From Xiphophorus maculatus (taxonomy: Eukaryota; Chordata; Actinopteri; Cyprinodontiformes; Poeciliidae), in assembly GCF_002775205.1 (NCBI RefSeq), contig NC_036460.1:20850751-20914750 (forward strand): 64,000 bases of DNA, in the 5' to 3' direction. A model generated the notes under the pieces. That model worked only from the letters and a program-made list of their open reading frames with translations, made no database searches and was not told where the DNA came from. Below are positions 21,027 to 32,050 of the stretch, piece by piece. How positions within the stretch are numbered: position 1 is the first letter of the stretch; every line of letters starts with the position of its first letter. The position numbers were made by a program, and so were the translations under genes.

Positions 21027-23310
21027 AGTCCCTCTGCAGACTTGGTCTATGATGAAGAGGTGCCTTTATTTTAACTCTTATCAGCAGCATTCGTCATATC
21101 TCCATTGAGCCAGTTAAAGAAAAACAAAAAAGAATTCATAGCTCACCAGCATTCAGGAAACATGTTTATCATTTGGTTTCCTTTGTTTCCGCCCCCCTTT
21201 CTCCTCTTTTGTTTCCACAACCCTTCATGTCCCAGAGCAAATATTTAAAAGGCAGGATCAACTGAAGCCAGAGTCCATGTTTTGTATCCCTTCGTGTCAT
21301 CTTTACGCCGTTTGCGCTGACTTTGTTGCGACCTGTTGCAGCTACTGCTCCGTTATTCTGGTGAACTGAAATTAAAATACAAACCACGGACGGTTTGCAC
21401 TTGAGCTGTGAAACAGGCACTGAATACTCATAGGAAGAATAATAATAATAAAAAACTCAGCTCTTTCTCCAGACAGAATGCAACTCAAAAGTGCTGAAAC
21501 CACAAGCACAGAACATGAAGCCAGAGTTTGCGTGAAACAGGCTCTGGTCGGGCGTTTCTTGTTTTGAAGCTCCAGAGAAGTGCACTTGATTCTTTCTGCT
21601 CAACAAAAAACAAAAAAGCGAAGTTCAGGGACCGCATCGGCGGCCCTCTCCTTCCCGATAAGTCTCCTGTGGCGCCACCGCTGGGCTCGCTGGGTTCTGC
21701 TGCTAAGGTCAACAATGAATGTATGTTCTTCCTCCACATCACCAGACCCGTGATGGTGTTGATACTTGGTCAGCTGCGTGTTTTTTTTTTTCTTCTTGTT
21801 TTTGTTTTTTTGTTTTGTTTTCTCTCTTTTGTAGAGATGGAAGACCTTAAATGGATTCAGCGGTTTTGGTTCTTGCTGGTTTAGCTCAAACTGTTTTTCC
21901 GCCAGTACCGGCTATAAAGAAGAAACATGGTTACTGATGCTAAGGGCTTTCTCTTCAAACAAGCTCCATCTTCAGGATCAGAGTGTTCCGTAGAACAGAG
22001 TCGAGGTTCTTTTGACGTTATCAGCAGCATATATACAATAAGGAAACATCTTCTGTCGTCTCCTTGGACATTTTACCACGCCACACCAGTGGCCCTTCTC
22101 CGTCATTATCTGTAATTATAGTATAAATACTCAACAGTATATGGAAACATGCATAGTACTTTCTTGTTCTTGTATCTATACAAATATATGGAATGGACAG
22201 ACAAACTTAGTTACAGTAGCAAAACAGCGGATTTATAACGGTTAATAGCAACGTTCCCGTGTACTCTATAATGGTTTTGTGTTACAGTACTATCAGATAA
22301 AACTAACGTGCATCATTCTTTTATGTATATTGATATCCAGTACCAGTTTTGCTGTGCCTGTGAGCGAATCCTTCACCAGCAAGGAGCGCTGCAGTTTCTT
22401 TCTTTTGTCGTTTTTGTTTCTTTTCTTTCTGTTTTGTTTTCTGGAACGAAATGGGTTTCATGTGATGAGAAATGTAACTGTGTTAATGTGGTTGTGAACT
22501 TCTTGAGGTCAGACGTTTGGGTTTATTTTTCTGGTTGTTGTAGAGAATGTTTTTTTTTTTTTCTTTTTCTCAGATTTCGTTTAACAGGGACGTTTCAGAC
22601 GACTTACTTGATGTGGTAAAATTCAGAGTTTGGTTTATGGAAACCAGAGGTTTAAAGAAACCACCATAATGGCTTCTTTTTTAATTTTTCACTTTAGACT
22701 GCTTTCATGTCTCCCTCTCTTATCTCTTTCTGTCCTCCGAAGCTTTTTGGTTGTTCTTATGATGTACTGTTTTATAGAAAGTGAAAATGCTGACATTGAG
22801 AACCTTTAATTTATTTATTTACCACAGCATCCATGTGGAACCGCTCTTTTTCAATTCAAAGTTCTGGAGAGGTCGTAGGAGTACTTAACCTGTATGTGTA
22901 ATTTTGTTGTGTATAGACAGCTTAAGATGGGATGTAGTGTCAAAAAAAAAGGCGGGGTGGGGTTACAGTAGGATGTGGACAAAGAGGGATCATGAATGAG
23001 CCAGTTTTTTTTTGCCTTGAGAATACCTTTGTCTTACACCAACATCCTCCTGCTTTCTGTAAAAAACAAAAAGAAAACAAAAAAACTTCTTATGGCATTC
23101 ATTTATTCTCCCATTCAACAGTGTTCTACACATCAGTGAAATGAAGGAAAACCACCACCGTGAAAAATAAACCACAAACTACTTGGTTGAATGTATAATT
23201 AGGTAACAAAGTTGTACATAATGTAAAAAAAAGTTTCTAATCATGTTTATTTTCTATGCACTTTTTTTATTTAAGTGATAGTTTAAATAATAAACATGTC
23301 GCCTTTACTC

Positions 23311-25071
23311 TTTTCTGTCTCCTGTTTTTCCTTGAAGCACAAATCTGACACAGTTCTTATTTATGTCTGGGTTTCTGCCTGGACTTTAAGCTTCCGATGA
23401 AGTTTCAGAATCTAGAAAACAGGATTTCTACACGGTCATGGAAAGTAAGCAGCAGACTCGGAAAATGTAGAAATATACACAGCTTACTATACACCGTGTT
23501 CCAAATTATTATCCAACTTGGATTTAAGTGTCATAAAGATAAAAATTTTTGCTGTGCTATTAAATTTATAGATGGTATTGTGTGTCAGGGCTCTTTGAAT
23601 CACTATAATTAATTTCAGAGAGCTGGGTTGATTAGTTTCCATGCAGTGTTGTAAAACATAAAACTTAAGGTTTTTACAGTCTTTGAAAGTTCCTATGTTG
23701 TTTCTGATTATTTTGATCCTACACGGTTTTGAAAAGTGTCGGCTGTCGTCAACCGTACCTCACTACCAGAACCAGCTCTCCATTCAAAGGGTCTGGAGCT
23801 CCTGAGCCTGTTCCAGGAAGGTCAACAAGGGGTCACACACTCAGCCACACCCGTCAGCGGCAGTTTCTCCTCTTATGCAACTTGCACTTGGAATTGGGCT
23901 GAAATAGTTTTAGAAACCTGAACTATTAGACTTCATTCTTTATCAAAACAACTAATAAAAAAACTTCCTATACTTTTGCTGAGCACATAAACGCTCTGAG
24001 GCACCTGAAGTTTTACCACCTGCTGTTCATTTTTGCTCAGGGTTTCCAAACCTCAAAACAGCAGAGTACCTCCTCACTGATTGCATTGAAATATGATCTT
24101 TTAATTAACACTAACTGTTGGATCTCAGTTAATTGGACAGAACAGTCAGTTTTGTTTCCAGTTATTTCTGGAGAGCAAAGTCCATTCGCTGTCTTGAAAA
24201 ATGTATGAAACAGGGTTCTATGCTTTCTGGAAAAGTCTATAGACTGGGTTTCTATTGAGTTTTGAACAGTGGACAATATAGCTCTTGTGCAGTCTTCATT
24301 AATATAAGTAACAAAATTCCTGAAGTCTTGAAAAATTTCGAACAAAAAATGGAAAACAGGGTCTACGCTTTCCTAAAAGAGTCTAGAAAATAGATTTCCT
24401 CCGTGTTACTGAAATGTTCCTTTGTAGTCTTGAACAACCTGGAAAACTATGGAATTTGTTTCCATACGTCTCCCAGAGAATGGAATAAAGTTCCTGTGTT
24501 AAGCCTTTGTTAATTTTTCTTAAATCATTTAAAGTGATATATTTATTTAGAGGTAAAATACTCAAAACGTGACCAAGAAATGTTTGGAAAAGAGAAGGTC
24601 TGTGAAATGAACAAAAAAAAAATAAATAGAAGTGTGTGCAGTGCAAACCCAGCACTGATGTGTCATTGCCCACTGAAAGCGACTTTAAGCCGTCTCGTTT
24701 GGCTAAATTGTTCAAATTAGCTGAAACCCCTCTGCTCAGCAGGTTTGCACATACTTCCAGGAAATGACTGTGGCAGAGCCTGAAAGTGGTGAGTCTGGTG
24801 ACTCTAATTAAATCCATGTCCTAACTTCAGCTCCACCTCAGAAACGAGTTTCTGCTGGTGTAAACAGAGCTGCCAGCCCATTAAACTACAGTTTCACTGT
24901 CAAAACGTTAAGCAAACCCATGTGTTTCACTTCTTTGCTCTCAGGCATGTCACAACACAAGCGTTTTATTTAGACACCAACAGGCATGCAAATAGTTTCT
25001 AATATAATTTCCTAATTTAAATGTGTTTGACTAGCCGCATTAACCAGCCAGTTAAACACCGCCATCCCCTT
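23311..25071. other. Intergenic, repeat debris
   Basis: Contains a fragment at about 23,486-23,640 that begins ACCGTGTTCCAAATTATTAT, a common fish DNA-transposon terminus, and a degenerate tandem repeat at 24,190-24,470. No gene is visible; the 144-codon minus-strand frame at 24383-24817 has no recognisable motif. Confidence 0.6.
24190..24470. repeat. Degenerate tandem repeat (units of roughly 105-133 bp)
   Basis: Three diverged units start with TCTTGAA(A/C)AA at about 24,193, 24,326 and 24,431, and the first two share ACAGGGT(T)CTA(T/C)GCTTTC and AGTCTA. A related fragment lies near 23,397-23,450. Confidence 0.55.
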
Positions 25072-25094
25072 AACGGATTTGGTGAAACGGTTCC

Positions 25095-25171
25095 TCACGT
25101 TGCAGACACGTGACCCGGATGACGCGCGAAATTCAAATGGAGGTCCGGAAGTGGATTTCTCCTGTTCCAAA
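25095..25171 (+). promoter_or_regulatory. Candidate short CpG-containing promoter with ETS site
   Basis: A small CpG-containing patch in AT-rich DNA has an E-box ACACGTGACC, several CGs and CCGGAAGTG (ETS/GABP type) about 25 nt before the ATG of the YqaJ-like ORF. The layout resembles a compact transposon or housekeeping promoter. No transcription evidence is available. Confidence 0.4.
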
Positions 25172-25478
25172 ATGGACCACAAGGAGTACGCCAATGCCCT
25201 AAATAGGCTGAGACAGACAAGGCATCTTGAAGAAATTCACGTATATTTAGGATATGATCCGTATTATCTCTGTAAAAACGACTTCTCTTATAATTTTGAG
25301 GATTTACCAGGTGAGGGGATCCACATAACTAACTGTCTGGTGATGCAGAGTTCATATTATACGAAGAGCCAGAAGAAAGTTTTCTAAAGCCTGGAGAATA
25401 CAATTATTTAGTTTCAAGTTGGGTCAACCATTTAGGATCAAAAGAAGCATTAAATGGCTGTCGACTTGTTTATGCCTG
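25172..25478 (+). pseudogene. Broken first exon of a YqaJ/SWIM-type protein (ISL2EU-like transposon origin)
   Basis: The frame opens with ATG (25172) as MDHKEYANALNRLRQ and continues through E-D-L-P-G-E-G-I and S-S-Y-Y-T-K-S-Q to a TAA at 25385. After one more frame change it resumes as Y-N-Y-L-V-S-S-W-V-N-H-L-G-S-K and ends at a GTGAGT donor (25479). The D-L-P, S-Y-Y-T and Y-N-Y-x-V-S-x-W-V spacing resembles the N-terminal part of fish proteins that carry a SWIM zinc finger and a YqaJ nuclease, associated with ISL2EU elements. One stop and one frameshift make it non-functional. No later exon was found. Family assignment is from memory. Confidence 0.5.
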
Positions 25479-25707
25479 GTGAGTAGTGAGTAGTGATTAC
25501 TATTTTAAGTAATTAGTCTATGATAATAATGCTATTGCTAACAACAAACTAACCCATGTTATTTCTATGAGCTTGGATCTCCTGGTAAATAATTTATTTG
25601 GCTAATCTAAACCCAAATTCATGCTGGAGTTGTATTGAGTCGTTGTAGGACGCTGGATTCAGGACCAATGTAGGCCAACCATTAGCAGGGATCTACAGAA
25701 AAACACG

Positions 25708-26183
25708 TTACAGAAAAATCTGTGACCCATCATTTTGTTTGACTGCAGGGGGCGGCAGCGTGCAAATACTGGGTAAGTACTGGTACAGCTGGGATTGTAA
25801 GATTCACTGCTCCTATATTACCATCGCTTTGACAGAGAAAATATGTTACTTTGTAGTTGAGGCTGGACAATGACCATCCCATCGAATCCCTGTGTGCTGT
25901 CATTAAAATATGGAAACCAACTGTGGCCATTTAATAAATCGGCAACTGATTAAGAAATGGATCGCACTGGTCACAGATTATTCTGGCCAAAATAATCTGT
26001 GACCTTACTGTACAGGCCTGTAAATAATGTCAGAGTTTAAAACAACTATTTTTCAGAGCTCTACCACCTCATCACTACAATCTCTGTGTATTTATAGTAA
26101 TATTTAACCCTCAAATAGCTAAAATCAAACTGGTCACAGATTATTCTGGCCAGAATAATCTGTGGTCACAGATTTTTCTGTAA
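25708..26183. mobile_element. Short terminal-inverted-repeat element (MITE-like, 476 bp)
   Basis: The ends are TTACAGAAAAATCTGTGACC at 25708-25727 and its exact reverse complement at 26164-26183. Both sides are flanked by CACG (25704-25707 and 26184-26187), a possible 4-bp target duplication; a TA duplication with ends starting CAG is an alternative. The interior carries the terminal motif twice more as palindromes (25969-26004 and 26135-26164). No coding capacity. Confidence 0.75.
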
Positions 26184-27732
26184 CACGTGTTAAACTCAAG
26201 CGGGAACCATCCTGGTCAGGTGCTCAAACCAGTTTAACTCTTGAAAAGCAGCAGCTCTACTCTGAGTTTCCTGCGGAGGGCAGAGCTTCACCTTTTCACT
26301 AAGTCCAGCATCAACATGGAGGACGCTTGTTTCCATCCTTGTCATTCTCATGACTGTAGAGGTGAGAGTGAAAACATAGACGAACCTTTAATCTATTCTT
26401 TCTTTCTCCAAAATAATGATGTAGAGATTATTTAAAGAGATTATTTATTTAAACCAGTGGAAGGCTTCTACAGACTCCAGTCACTTTCTTTAAAGTCTAA
26501 TAATTTGCTTTGACTACAAAGTGAAGAAAACAGAGAATGACATACATGCATTCTTTAATTTCTACCCTGGAGTATGCTTTCCTTTACAGTTTTTTGTTTT
26601 TTGTGTTGCTTTTTTCCACTCTTAAATGCTTTAAATTGTAATATCAGACAAAAAAATAACCAGAGTACCATACCTTACCAACTTTATTTGTAAAACGTTT
26701 TAAAATAGTGACAGCTGAACAAAGAGCTGCACATTAGTTAGAAACTATAAAAATACAAAATAACAATCATGCATAAACAAGGCATGGGAACAATTAATGA
26801 TTAAACACAATAGGGGTGGTATTGTGATGCATTTTCCAGACAATGGCCTCCTATGAAACATGACCACTTCAACTACTTACATGGAAGTTTGGCTTTTTGA
26901 CAGTAAAGTATACAGAAATTAAAAACGGCTTGAAAATCCAAAACAAACTGTATTGTGTCTTTTGGGTTTTTCAAATAAATTAACCACAGATAAGAGTTTT
27001 GTTGCTACTTATTAAAAGCCACCAAAAACATCTGTTACTAAAAACAAAAATGTTCAGTTCTGAAAGTGAAAAAAAAAAAGTTTTCTTCCACACAAACTTA
27101 AACAAACACGCCTAACTGCTGACTCCCCTCTGTTTTCTTTATCTCGGTATTTGTAATCTTATGCTCCGCAGCGTCTCCAGATTTGGCTCAAGTCTGGTGC
27201 TTTTTGGAGTTGGAGCTGGATGATAGGAGCAAAGCGATGTTTTTATTGGCCTGCGAACCGAAACCAGTTAAAAGTTCAGCTTCATCCACAGGAAGATATT
27301 AGAAACTCTCTCTTTATCAACGTAACGCCACCTCCGAAGGATTACAGGGAGAAAAGAGGATTACGGTTCGAGTACTGCAAGAGGGGAAGATGGGTTTTAG
27401 TTCGGGTGATGCTATCTGCCTCAAACAAATTGCTTAGGAGAGAGAGGAGAGTCAGTATGTCTCTTTCACTCGTTCTCTGTGAAAGGCCTGTTTTCTAATA
27501 TGAAACTCTGAGGACATCTGCAGCAAAGCATTGTGGGAACATTTGCTTAGACCACAACAAAGTGGTCTAAGCTTTGTGATCAAGTGATCTTGACCACAAA
27601 CTATCTGTGGTCAAGATCTGAAGAGTTTCTCCATCGCCCATCATGCAACATCTCAGAAATTCCTCTATTTATTGCCCTCCATTCTCCCTAACTCCTCCCT
27701 TCGTATTCATTTTATCTCCTTTTCGGGTTTTT

Positions 27733-28355
27733 GTTTACAGATGTGAAAGTTTCTCCCATATTATTACAGCCACAAACCTTAATGTAGTATTAGGGAGATT
27801 TTATTTGATAGATTAACAGATATTTGAAAAACCACGATTTTCATCCAAAAAAGTCTGACAACTGATTGTGTCTAAGCCATGTGTGGCAGAAAATTATGAC
27901 TCCTTGAACACACCATCGCCATGCCGAAGCATGGCAGTGGCAGCAGCATGATGGTGGAAGTTCACCAGCGTTCATGGGAGGAGAGATGGATGGAGCCAAG
28001 TTTGGGGAAATCCTGAAAGAAAAGGTTTGAGACTCGGGGCTGAAGTTCACCTAGCAGCAACTTACAGTACAAGCAGAGCGACGAGCAAGCGAATTAGATC
28101 AGATGGGAATCTGTCACAGACAATTTGAATCCAATATGGCAGAGCTTGAGCCTTTTTACATATAAAAATAGGTAAAAGTTTATTTTTGAGACATCTAAGG
28201 CGGTTTAGAGGGAAAATAATATGTGATTCTACAACGTATTCGCTCCGTATTTACTTGTACAAAGGAATTTGGTCTGTCACATAAAATCTACTAAAGCCTG
28301 TGTCTGTATTGCGCCAACATGTGAAGAGGAATGAATACTTTTGCAAGGCGCTGTA
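27733..28355. mobile_element. Non-autonomous DNA transposon (TTGCAAAAG family)
   Basis: The right end reads AATGAATACTTTTGCAAGGC and GCTGTA, with ACATAAAATCTACTAAAG inside; the left end has CAGCCACAAACCTTAATG and GATTTTATTTGATAGAT. Same family as the element in the kmt2a 3' UTR. The left boundary is approximate. Confidence 0.65.
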
Positions 28356-30499
28356 TTTCTCATGTGTTTGTGCTGGACATCACATATTTTCCTCCTTCTC
28401 CTCCCAGCCGAGGCTCCTCCTCTCCCACTGACTCCAGTTTTTCTAATTGGATATCATCACCATTTCTTTTCAGTTTTTCCCAGCCACACTCTCAGGTCTG
28501 GAGTCTGGAGGAGGACGTTTCCGTGTTTTTTTTTTCTCCCTCTTTATCACACATACACCAGCTGAAACAGCTGCCCCAAAGACTGCACTGCATCCTGGTA
28601 AGGTTGTGTTTCTTTCTTAAGCAGAACTTTAGAAACAAATGAAAAGTCGCGTCTTATGGTCGCTCAGCAGAGAGAATATGTCTAGATGTGTTTTGGGAAA
28701 AGACGTCTGACCTTCCACTGTAAACTGAATAAGAAGATATGTTAAACATTTGCGTACAGCGGCAACGTACATGTGGAAAACATCATTATGCTGCTCTGCC
28801 AAACTTTCTCTAATGGCTGTGGCTCTGAGGTTTTTGTTTTGCAATTAGATGTGCTTATTTGCTGATCTAAAACACAAATAACCCTAATTATGAGCCAGTG
28901 GGCCTCTGGTCACACACTCATAAGAGCCCACTCATGTCCAAACAAGAAGGAAGATAACCAGACACAGACTAGAAATGGTGATTCTTAGGGAAATCTAAAT
29001 ATGGTTGTAATTTACAAATGATTCTTGCAGGTATAGATTTAAAATTTTCAGTAGAATAGAATCAATTAGTTATCCTGGGTTACATCGACTTTGTTAGTAT
29101 TTTGGTTAGTTCTCAGCTCCCAGTATGTGTAGCTGTAAAATATTTCTCTCTGTCTTTTGGGTCACTTCAGGTCAATTTGCCTCTATTTCCCTGTTTTGCA
29201 CCAGTGGGCTTCCATTTCATCCCTTCTACCTCTATTTTGTGCCAGTAAACAAACCATTTTATACTCGTACCAACGTCAGTGTATTTTTCTTAAGAGTTAA
29301 ATATTTAGATGGATTCTGGGTATAAATTAACTCAGGAATCTGGTATAATTAAATCTAATTGTATAGTATTTGAAACATGACAGATCATGACCCCTGAACA
29401 AACCAAACTAACTATGAGTGATGTCCTGCTGCTGGCATACGGTCTTTCTGTATGCAAGTCATATAAACTCATTTTCTCAGAGTAACCTATGATTAGATTA
29501 CAGATAAATAAGTTGTCAAAGTGGCTACAAAGGTCCACTGAGCAGCTATGATGCACAGTCGGAGCAAAACTTCCCCAGGTAGTTGAGTCAAACCTTTCAT
29601 AGCCTGAGATGCTAAAGAGGTGAAATTAGCTAGAAGTGACAGACCCCTACTTCTGGATAATTAGCACTCTTGGTGTCAGTTAGGAGTTATTATTCACTTT
29701 AAATAGGAATCCTTTTTTATTGTTTTTTGAATTTATTGGTAAAAATGCCACAGTCATTTTACATGTTTTTATTTGACCTTTAATTACCTCACAAATGCAC
29801 AAAAACTGCCATGACAACACTAGACAAGATAGTTTATATACAGAAATATGACATCAACTGAGTCCAGTCATTCAGACAGATTCAACGTTAATTACCTTCA
29901 TTCTTTTTGTAAAACAATAAAGTTCAGTTCATGTGGTGATGACGGATGGTTGATTGCTTCCAGTCTTACCTTTGCAGCAATCCCTCATAGTGAACATGCA
30001 TATGGCGACAGTAGAAATAAAACATCTTACACAAACAGGCCCGTATGTTGTCGTTTTAGCCTCCATGTTCCACAAAAAGTTTCGCAATGTGCTTCTTCTC
30101 ACTCAGCTCTTCGTAAACAAACACACTGTTTACTATTCTTCGATCGGTTTACACACACTGCATATGTTTTCCTCCCACATACACTGATCTATTCATGGAC
30201 AGTGAGTATTTAAATTCCTTTCTCTATTATTTTGCTAATAAAAAAACAACACTTATAAGACAGCTGCTTTGACTCTGCAGTCTTTTCATCTGAGCTCCAC
30301 TTGTGCCAGGAATGCTGACATGCAGTTCTTCGTCCCACCCTCATTTTTTCCCCACTGTTTCTCTCCTGTTTTTTTCTCCCTCTGCTTCTTTGTGTGCAGC
30401 TGTTTCTGGATGTAATACTCAACACTCAGCCGGTAAACATGGTGATAAAACAATAGTTTGGACTTTTCCTATGGTCAATAACATGGTCAATATCGTAGA

Positions 30500-31265
30500 A
30501 GCATTGGATATTTTTCACATTACATTGCATCATAGCCACAAACTTTGTTTTCCCTTTGTTTGGATCGCTTTGTGTGGACAGATCCACACAAAGCGGCGTG
30601 TAAATGTGAAGACACTGGAAAATGATGCATCATAGAAATGTGAAAAGTTTGATGTGAAGATGTATTCTGTCGCATTTTCTCTGAAGATCCCAAATAAAAC
30701 CCACTGGTGGTCAGAGTTGATGGGAAAACCTTTTAGAGCAAAAACACAGATCAATCCAGGAAAAAAACTAAAACATTTAGACTCAATAAGAGACATAAAA
30801 TTGGAGGACAGGTTCTCCTTCCAGCAGGATAACAACTTTAAATCTGCAGTCAAAGCTGCAACATGTGGTTTTACAGTAAATTAAACCACATACATCTGGT
30901 AGAACAGCACAGTCAAAATCCAGAACTAGGTCCAATCAAGGTATCAAAACTTGAAGAAAAACAAAATGACAATGTTCACAGATTCAATCTGACGTAGGTA
31001 GAGTTATTTCAGCCAGTAGAAACATACCCCAAAAGATTTGCATCTGCAATTGCAATGAAATGTGATTCTAAAAGGTATTGTCTCAACAAGGCAGAAAACT
31101 AATGCCCCACGCGCTTTCCAGAGTTTTATTTGTAATAAATGTTGAAAATAAGTTCCAATCTGCCTCATAATTATTCACTAGTTTGCTTTGGTCAGCCACA
31201 CAAAACCCCAGTAAACTACATTAAAGCATGTGGCTGTAATGTGACAAAATATAAAACGCTGTAGA
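30500..31265. mobile_element. Non-autonomous DNA transposon (TTGCAAAAG family), the fullest copy
   Basis: The left end has CATAGCCACAAACTTTG; the right end has ATTAAAGCATGTGGCTGTAATG then ATAAAACGCTGTAG. The interior keeps decayed transposase-like text (CTTCCAGCAGGATAACAAC, CATACCCCAAAAGA) typical of the parent element. A perfect 13-bp hairpin sits at 30566-30595. The short ORFs inside are remnants. Confidence 0.65.
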
Positions 31266-31818
31266 GTAAATGTTGTCATTAAGGGATTATTAAGAGATCA
31301 CAACCCCAGAGGAGAAACATAAAAAGTCTCCAGGATATTTTATAGAGCAGGAGTGCCGACTCTGACGTCTCCCTGGCAGACTTTTTCTTTGTGGCTCTGC
31401 ATTAGGCATTAAACATCCCAGAGAACATTCATTAAAAACATGTCTAGGGGGAATTGTTTAATAATTTTTACATTTTTGTCTTCTACATTTTTTTCTCGAT
31501 CTTGTTTTAATGGCGACTTAATGAATACTTTATGTCTTCCTGTGCGGTGGTTCAGGAAATGAGAGCCAATAAAGACTTTTGATTTAAGGTCAAAGTGCCT
31601 GAAATGTTGACTGCTTTATTAGGAGATCCAATTATCTTGTAAAATGTTCTCTCTCTCTCTTCCCTGCTGTCATGAGGTTTAATCTGCAATCAAACGTTTA
31701 CGGTGGCCTTGGGTTATTTTGTCTGTGGTCTTAACAACTGTACATCTGAGTTAATAGGCGTCACATGTGTGATTAAAGCCATAATGCTTCTCCCTTTCAC
31801 TCTAGCCTCTAGGGTGCA

Positions 31819-32050
31819 ATGACCTCACTCAGCCTGTTCCCCTTGTTATGCTCCATCATCGTCCTACAAGTCTGTTTTTCCAGCCAGCTGGAGGACAACA
31901 AGATCCCTCCCAGTCTGTGCACTGGTCATCCTGGCATCCCAGGCTCTCCTGGGAATCATGGCAATCCCGGTCAGCCAGGGAGAGACGGAAGAGATGGGAG
32001 GGATGCCGCTCTGGGAGAGAAAGGCGAGAAGGGGGACAGGGGATATCCAG
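31819..32050 (+). CDS. c1qtnf5: c1qtnf5 coding exon 1: signal peptide and first collagen triplets
   Basis: 77 codons plus one base. The ATG is the only one with a signal peptide in frame. Ends GGATATCCAG before GTACTC. Confidence 0.94.

Larger units (their letters stand above)
18410..23310 (+). other. kmt2a: kmt2a 3' UTR (about 4.9 kb)
   Basis: No coding potential follows the stop. The most distal good poly(A) signal is AATAAA at 23289-23294, followed by a T-rich downstream region; another AATAAA lies near 23,166. Two Pumilio-type TGTAAATA motifs occur at 18950-18957 and 19621-19628, with several U-rich stretches. The length suits the long KMT2A 3' UTR of other vertebrates. The end is inferred from the signal only; shorter isoforms are possible. 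Confidence 0.65.
26188..31805. other. Intergenic DNA upstream of c1qtnf5, repeat-rich
   Basis: Holds two TTGCAAAAG-family transposons (27.7-28.4 and 30.5-31.3 kb), a double hairpin at 27,545-27,618 and a possible noncoding exon near 28.4-28.6 kb. Nothing resembling MFRP, the gene next to C1QTNF5 in mammals, is seen. The remaining sequence is unremarkable. Confidence 0.6.

Noticed and set aside
24383..24817. 144-codon minus-strand frame
   Set aside because: Overlaps the degenerate tandem repeat and shows no family motif.
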